DNA from: Aquatica leii
Lineage: Eukaryota > Arthropoda > Insecta > Coleoptera > Lampyridae
Reading direction: 5' to 3'
Length of the DNA: 64,000 nucleotides
Assembly (NCBI GenBank): GCA_035610365.1
Contig: CM069432.1
Coordinates: 109,883,529-109,947,528, forward strand
Shown here one piece after another: positions 58,453-64,000 of this stretch. A program made the translations under genes and the position numbers. Numbering within the stretch: the first letter of the stretch is position 1; the number at the start of each line of letters is the position of its first letter. The notes under the pieces were generated by a model that saw nothing but the letters and a program-made list of their open reading frames with translations, was not told where the DNA came from and made no database searches.

Positions 58453-59440
58453 ACGATCAATCAAATTACAAAAAATATTCGAGTTGGAAATTGATAATTC
58501 TGAAATTGTTTTTAATCTAACTGGTAGGGAAAACAAACGCGTTTTGTGTTTGTTTTACATTTTATTCTTTATAGTTATCATTTGGGTCTCAATGTCTTAT
58601 GGTAAATTTGAACGCACTCCTCCAAAACGAAAGAACGTTGTAAGAAAGGTAGCAAATGACTTACTACCCACAAAAAGTTGAGGTGTTACGAAAATTATTA
58701 ACATTTTTGCCTTACTGAAAGGGTTAAAAACATAAGTTCTGAAAAAGTGCTCGTTGCATATTTCAGTCAATTGGTTGAAACAAAAAAGGCTTTAACTATA
58801 TGGGCTTACATATTGAATGATTCCTGCAAAACTAAACATTAAGAACTGCAATAATATATTAAAAAATTAAATCTTAATAGCATGTCTTAAAAAACAGAAT
58901 CTTGGCTACAAACCGAAGAAATCCATCGTTTTTAATTCTTCAAATTGACACATTTAAAAAAAAATTTTCACTAGAGTTGCTGCCTCACAATGTAAAAAAT
59001 TTACTTTTTACTTCACCCTCTACTTCTCATTATAATATAATTTTAAATTTTGTAGACTGCTTTAATAACCAGGATTTCTGGTGCTTGTCGCACAGACAAA
59101 TTATATCAAATAAAAATAGACAACGTACAATATTTAAAGAATAAAATTAGTATAATAACTTTTAATACAAAGACTAACCATTCTCAAGATCATTTGTTAT
59201 AACCGATGTACAATGGATTAAAGTAGTGACTCAATATATAAATCTTGGAAAACATGTTGAAGACGCAAAATTCTTTCAGTTGAGATTCAGAAAAATTACA
59301 AAAGCGTTTTATGAATACAATACCGTTGCTCAGTTTTTCAAAAAAATTGCAACGTTTTTTGGGACTGAATAATGGTGATAGTATTACTGGCCATTGCTTC
59401 AGGCGAATTTTTGCTACTTTATTGACAAATAATTCAATCT
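58453..59440 (+). pseudogene. Crypton-like tyrosine recombinase remnant
   Basis: Frames contain KNVVRKVANDLLPTKS, then EKVLVAYFSQLVETKKAL (SAM-like N-terminal domain) and a GYKPKKS-like segment near 58900 in another frame. Near 59380 comes GHCFRRIFATLL, which keeps the H-x-x-R of the catalytic box. These match the order of insect tyrosine-recombinase genes related to Cryptons. Numerous shifts and stops. The catalytic Tyr was not found. Confidence 0.5.
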
Positions 59441-59627
59441 AACTGCTAAATAAATATATCATAACAAATGCTAACACATAATAACTAGCACGTAATAAAA
59501 AAATACGCTTTAGTTCTATAAAAACATGTAATTTGTCACATTAGCTTTGTTAGTCAATTGCGTCGAACAACCATGGAAACAAATAAGTAGACGTTATTCT
59601 CTTTGTCATAAGAATTAGCAATTGGTA

Positions 59628-60034
59628 TCTCTACAGCGTAAGTTGACGTTACATAAAAAAAAAGTCAAAACTATTGTAACTTAACAATTGAAATTCAAAT
59701 GTTGATGCCAAGATAAAATAAAGAGGTCTTATTAATTCAAACTTATTTACTTATAAAGGTTTAAAGAGATCATTTATTATGAGATTTTAGATTAACATAT
59801 AAATTTCAATATGTCAAAGCGTAACTGTTGCCAATTCAATAAAATACAAAAGTTTTGCAATGTTATTTTAAAATTAAAACTATACAAAAAATATTAAAAT
59901 TGAATCAATATAGAGAAAATAGTATAAAACACGCGTCATAGAAAACATTTCAATCACTCTACTGTTTCGGTCTCGTGATTGAAGCGAGTATATTTTGTAA
60001 CTTGTGTTTTAATATACTATTCTGATAAATTAAA
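59628..60034 (-). repeat. Interspersed repeat, copy B (inverted relative to copy A)
   Basis: Reverse complement of 50701-51105 with scattered substitutions. Its end ...TTTTAATATACTATTC resembles the MITE tips at 40.6 and 58.4 kb. Confidence 0.75.
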
Positions 60035-61926
60035 TGAATAAATTTTACATTATTCGTTTTTATTTTTATGTGTGTTTGTAAAAAAAGTATAGTACACAAC
60101 TGGAGTTGTAACCTAATTACATGCCTGTAAAATTACCAGCAGTTTTTTTACTAGCAAATAATAAGCTTTTTACAACTCTCGTTATGTAATATACTATTCT
60201 CCACGACTATTATCAAATATTATTTTTGTAAAATCATTTTTAATAACAGAATGTAAACATTCATTCATTCACAAATTTACAAAAACATTTATTACACTCT
60301 TTTTTAATTTCAATAATTGAACAAACGGTATAATCATATATTTGTTAATACATTGTAATAAAAATAATGCTTTTGTTCAAGTGACAATATAAGCTCAAAC
60401 TTGCCTAAATTTTATCTCACAATCAACTCATACCTTCCGGTCGTGGAGAAAATATGGTCGGATACTCGGTTGGAATGAAAATTCGATACTCGTGGTTCCT
60501 CACGCTCACTTAAGCTCGCGCTCGGAACTTCCCACTCGTATTTTTTTGTATTCCAACTTTGTTACGGAATTTACTATTCTATGGTAACGACCTAAAAAAA
60601 CATATTTTGTTTGCTATATTTACAAAACTGTCCAACAGGGGTTTTATTTAATGCTATTTTAAGAATTTAAATCGTTAGTTAAACAAATTGGTGCGACTCA
60701 TCTGTCGCTTAGGTTATAATAACAGATTTCTCAACCTAAAATCTATAAAGTTTTTACGCTAAGCCATGTCAGTCAGTCTTGTAATATGTACTATATGCGT
60801 CAGATAGTTGAGAGACGGTTTGTTATTTCTAATGCAGAAGAAAACAAAAAAATGTACAAGTTTTTAATAGTTTCTTGTAAAACAAACAATCAAATTATAA
60901 CGTTTCAGTAATGATACAAACGAGTCACGGTATTGGTTCCATTATGCTCCTTAAAGTGCAGACCTTACATTCTCATTTATGCTTTTGTCCAGTTAATATA
61001 TGCAACGTTATTGATAAGCACGGGTTGCGTTTTTACTAAGACACTTTCAAAATAGAGAAGCAATAGCAGAGCAAATACAGTTTGTAATAGTAGTAACCTT
61101 TTTATTTAAATCTAATTCAGATTAGGGTTAACTTGCTATTTATCATTTATTAGATGTTATTATGTTTTCTATTAAGATTGGTGTACGTCAATTTATGGCA
61201 AAACCAAAAGTAGAAATTTGTTAGTCAGCGTTATTAGAAGAAAATTTATTTTGGTTCTATTTATAAATTATCAATTCTACACAAGATCAAAAATATTTGC
61301 GATTAAAAGTTTTAATTTTAATGAAAGTTGTGATAACAATAACGTTGTAAACTTGTATACAAAAATAATATTTACCGCAACGTCAGCATGTAGATGACAT
61401 TTGTCAGAATGCGCAGAATATTGATTGCGGTTTTGTTACTGTTCGTGAATATAAAACGTCTACTTTCACGTGTTTCAACGTTGTTATAAGTATTATACGT
61501 ACCAAGATTTAGCTCAGGTTTCATATTGTCAAATATTTTGGTTTAAACTTCGTTTTTTTGGGAACTGTAATTAGTAATTTAAAGAAAATTAATAAGGAAG
61601 TTTCTATAACTTAATATTTCAATGTTTTGACAGAAGTGATTTTTTCATTGTCATTTGATCTGTGGCTCTTCAAAAATTACAAAAATAATCAAAACTACTA
61701 ACGGATTCGTTTTATACGTTTAAATTCTAATTTTAAGACCCAGTAGTACAAAAAAAGTTAAAGCTGGAGATTAAGTAAACTTATCAGTTTATAAAATAAA
61801 CTAAGTTAAGAAATGGTAGGAGTTGTTTAAACGCAATAAAAGTTTGGTTATACTAAGTCAAGTTTTAGTTTATTAAGTAATGTTGACTGCATTAAAAACT
61901 TAACCATTGCTTATTTCATAACTTAA
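60035..61926. other. AT-rich DNA with a CG-richer hairpin patch
   Basis: At about 60470-60585 a patch with CTCGTGGTTCC/GGAACTTCC-type inverted motifs ends in TTACTATTC. The tip resembles the MITE family above. No gene. Confidence 0.4.
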
Positions 61927-62098
61927 GAGCCACTTGCATAAACAGGATATAAACTTCAGTTAACTGAACTTGGTTTAATTTCAAAATACTGACATATTAT
62001 TCGTTGCAGTTTTTGTGCTAACCAATAGGATGTCAATATTTTAAAGTTAAACCAAGTTCAGTTGACTAAAGTTTAAACCCTGTTTATGCAAGTGGCCC
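61927..62098. mobile_element. 172-bp hairpin MITE
   Basis: Inverted arms begin GAGCCACTTGCATAAACAGG and, on the other strand, GGGCCACTTGCATAAACAGG. Similarity continues about 75 bp on each side of a short loop. Confidence 0.75.
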
Positions 62099-62557
62099 AT
62101 AGAGTTTTATAATTTGAAGTAGTTGCAAATCAGCTGTTTACTGTAATCATTTCACGTGGTGTGTATACTTGTAATATTAAAAACGTATTAATCGATAAAA
62201 TCTTTTAGACAAATTTTGTAGATTTTTACGATTATGGAAAATTTTAAAAAAGTGTACCAAACGCAAACACTTGAATAACAAAGTGATTTTTTATAAAGCG
62301 GTTAGTAGTTTTAGTGAATCTGGGGGTTTAAATAGACAATGTTGTTAACTGACACCTTTGTTTTGCAGTTGACAAGTAATGAAGATAATTAACGACATGA
62401 TTACGTTAACAATGATTTATGCAACGCGGTAAGATGGTTGTAAATTTTAACAAACTTGTATTTATTTAATTTATTAAGGTACTGGCAATAAATAAAATAA
62501 AGAGACCACTTGTACCTTTACAGAAGTTTAATCGTTCGCACTTGTTGCTATACCTAG

Positions 62558-62740
62558 GTCCGGTTGCATAAAACATTGTTATTTTTGACGATGTAGTTAA
62601 CTACGTGATTATGTCAAGTATTGTCATTGGTCTTCAAGTACACGATCATTTGTTTTACTGACAATATAGTTATGTTTTTAAATATTTGACAACGTCGTCA
62701 GCTAACAAAATAGTCAACTTTGCTTTATACAACCGGGCAC
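62558..62740. mobile_element. Small MITE
   Basis: Inverted ends GTCCGGTTGCATAAA and GTGCCCGGTTGTATAAA. Flanked by CTAG/TAG, which may be the target duplication. Confidence 0.5.
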
Positions 62741-63566
62741 TAGCTAATCAGCCTTAATCAAGGATGTTTACTTCTATATCTTCTATAGTATACTGGATAG
62801 CTAACTAATTAATTATAAGTGAAGCCAAAGTCGGAGATTTACAGAATAGACAAAATATTTTTATGCGATTGGTTAACGACGCGACGTTACAATAACATAT
62901 AATAATGTAGGTATCTTGTGAACTACTATTAAAGCAAACTAAATATATAAAATTAATACTTTTACTTAATGCTGGTTTCTAAGATACCCACAAAATGATC
63001 TTCGTTATATGTCGCTACCACAATTACATTTAAACTGACATAACACTTTGGTTACCTTACAAAAGGCCAATTTTTGTTTCATCCTTATCCGACTTTTATT
63101 AAAAATGTTTTTAATTTGGGTTTATAGATTTTTTAGGAGTGCTATCAAATATAGTTTAACACTATAGCAGCTATCACCAATTAAAACGCGGCTTTAAAAA
63201 TTTGTGTTGGTAATACCTAAATCACACTACTAATTAATCCAATTACAATTAAGAAATTATATATCAAAATTTTGCATTTATTTTATGTCAATTTGTCTGC
63301 GTCTATATTACAAGCTATAAACGTTGCTATTGTTTAATTCCTAACTTTTAACAATTAATTTCTATTTTTAATTTACGTTTTTTAAATATATACAATGTTT
63401 AAACCAATTTGTAAATTATCTATTATTTAATTTTGTTTTTACAGTCAATAAATTAAAATCTATCCATTCCAAAGTCTGAACCAGTAACAATTAATTTCTT
63501 TTAATGAATACGATGTTGCAACAGAATATGTGATTCATAAAACAAATAAAGTAGATTTATAAATGT
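62741..63566. other. AT-rich DNA, nothing recognised
   Basis: No supported feature. Confidence 0.4.
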
Positions 63567-63567
63567 T

Positions 63568-64000
63568 GTAGATAGCTATAAACGATGGTAAATACGTTGA
63601 GTTAGTTTAACACCCGCGAATTTCAAAATATGCTTTGAATTATTCGTCGGGATAAAACCACAACGTAAAAGGACATTGGGGGTGAGCAATGTCAATGCAA
63701 TTGTGTAAACGCCACCAGAGTGAACTACTAGACAGCTGTTTCGCCCTTTTGGAGCTCATCAGTAGTAGGAGATACACTCTAATGTTGTTCCCACAATTGC
63801 ATTGACGCCCCTTATAGCTTTATAATTAAGAACGACGAACTTAGCATTCACAAGTGTTTGATGGCAGAGCCATCTCATAGTATAAATTTACTATGTGATT
63901 AAAATTAACTGTAGATAGCTATAAACGATGGTAAATACGTTGAGTTAGTTTAACACCCGCGAATTTCAAAATATGCTTTGAATTATTCGTCGGGATAAAA
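63568..64000. repeat. Tandem repeat, 343-bp unit, cut by the window end
   Basis: The segment GTAGATAGCTATAAACGATG... starts at 63568 and recurs at 63911, identical for the remaining 90 bp to the window edge. The unit carries a hammerhead ribozyme (63717-63780, minus) inside a perfect 15-bp inverted repeat (63691-63705 and 63792-63806). Confidence 0.85.
63717..63780 (-). ncRNA. Type I hammerhead ribozyme
   Basis: On the minus strand the core box CTGATGA (63762-63756) is followed by stem II GCTC/GGGC with a CAAAA loop, then GAA. Stem III is minimal: ACAG pairs with CTGT without a loop. The cleavage site is GTC, after 63731. Stem I pairs CTACTA with TAGTAG next to the core and AGAGTG with CACTCT further out. 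All invariant core positions are present. Such short-stem-III motifs usually act as dimers or in tandem transcripts, which agrees with the tandem arrangement. It would cut multimeric transcripts into unit-length RNA of about 343 nt. Confidence 0.88.

Overview
The window looks like AT-rich insect (at least arthropod) nuclear DNA. It has spliceosomal exons with GT/AG borders and a dense mixture of Tc1/mariner, hAT, gypsy, non-LTR, tyrosine-recombinase and Polinton/Maverick elements, and no prokaryotic gene organisation. The species cannot be fixed from the sequence.

Host coding capacity is small. Two spliced exons open on the plus strand at 522-1095. One PH-domain-like exon lies on the minus strand at 56535-56808. 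Almost everything else recognisable is mobile DNA, much of it nested.

The centrepiece is a 16,392-bp Polinton (Maverick, virus-like self-synthesising transposon) at 10018-26409. It is bounded by inverted repeats that begin 5'-AG and by a 6-bp target duplication (AACGAT). It carries a protein-primed B-family DNA polymerase, an integrase with a C-terminal chromodomain, a packaging ATPase, a phospholipase-A2-like/core protein, a maturation protease, and minor and major capsid proteins. Accessory genes include a duplicated 'IDVQG' gene, a tandem pair of small secreted or membrane proteins, and an unidentified minus-strand gene block at the right end. Most core genes carry one to several frameshifts, so this copy is decayed, but the accessory genes and promoters are well preserved. 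The polymerase, phospholipase and capsid genes run rightward. The integrase, two unknown genes and the ATPase form an overlapping leftward cluster.

The Polinton sits inside an older Tc1-like transposon (9560-28452), which is also interrupted by a 1.56-kb hAT element with its own 8-bp duplication. A second Tc1-like copy in opposite orientation (29091-31290) preserves the unoccupied Polinton target site.

From 31 to 64 kb there is an inverted repeat with hammerhead-like cores (32.6-33.0 kb), a transposon with a Cys-rich CXC-type gene (34-36.9 kb), and two copies of a structured GC-richer MITE (40.0 and 58.2 kb). A mariner element split by a 680-bp MITE (41.5-43.6 kb) follows, then another mariner-like remnant, a non-LTR retrotransposon tail, a DDE transposase pseudogene, gypsy fragments, a tyrosine-recombinase (Crypton-like) remnant and small MITEs. 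The last 430 bp are the start of a 343-bp tandem repeat whose unit contains a textbook type I hammerhead ribozyme on the minus strand.
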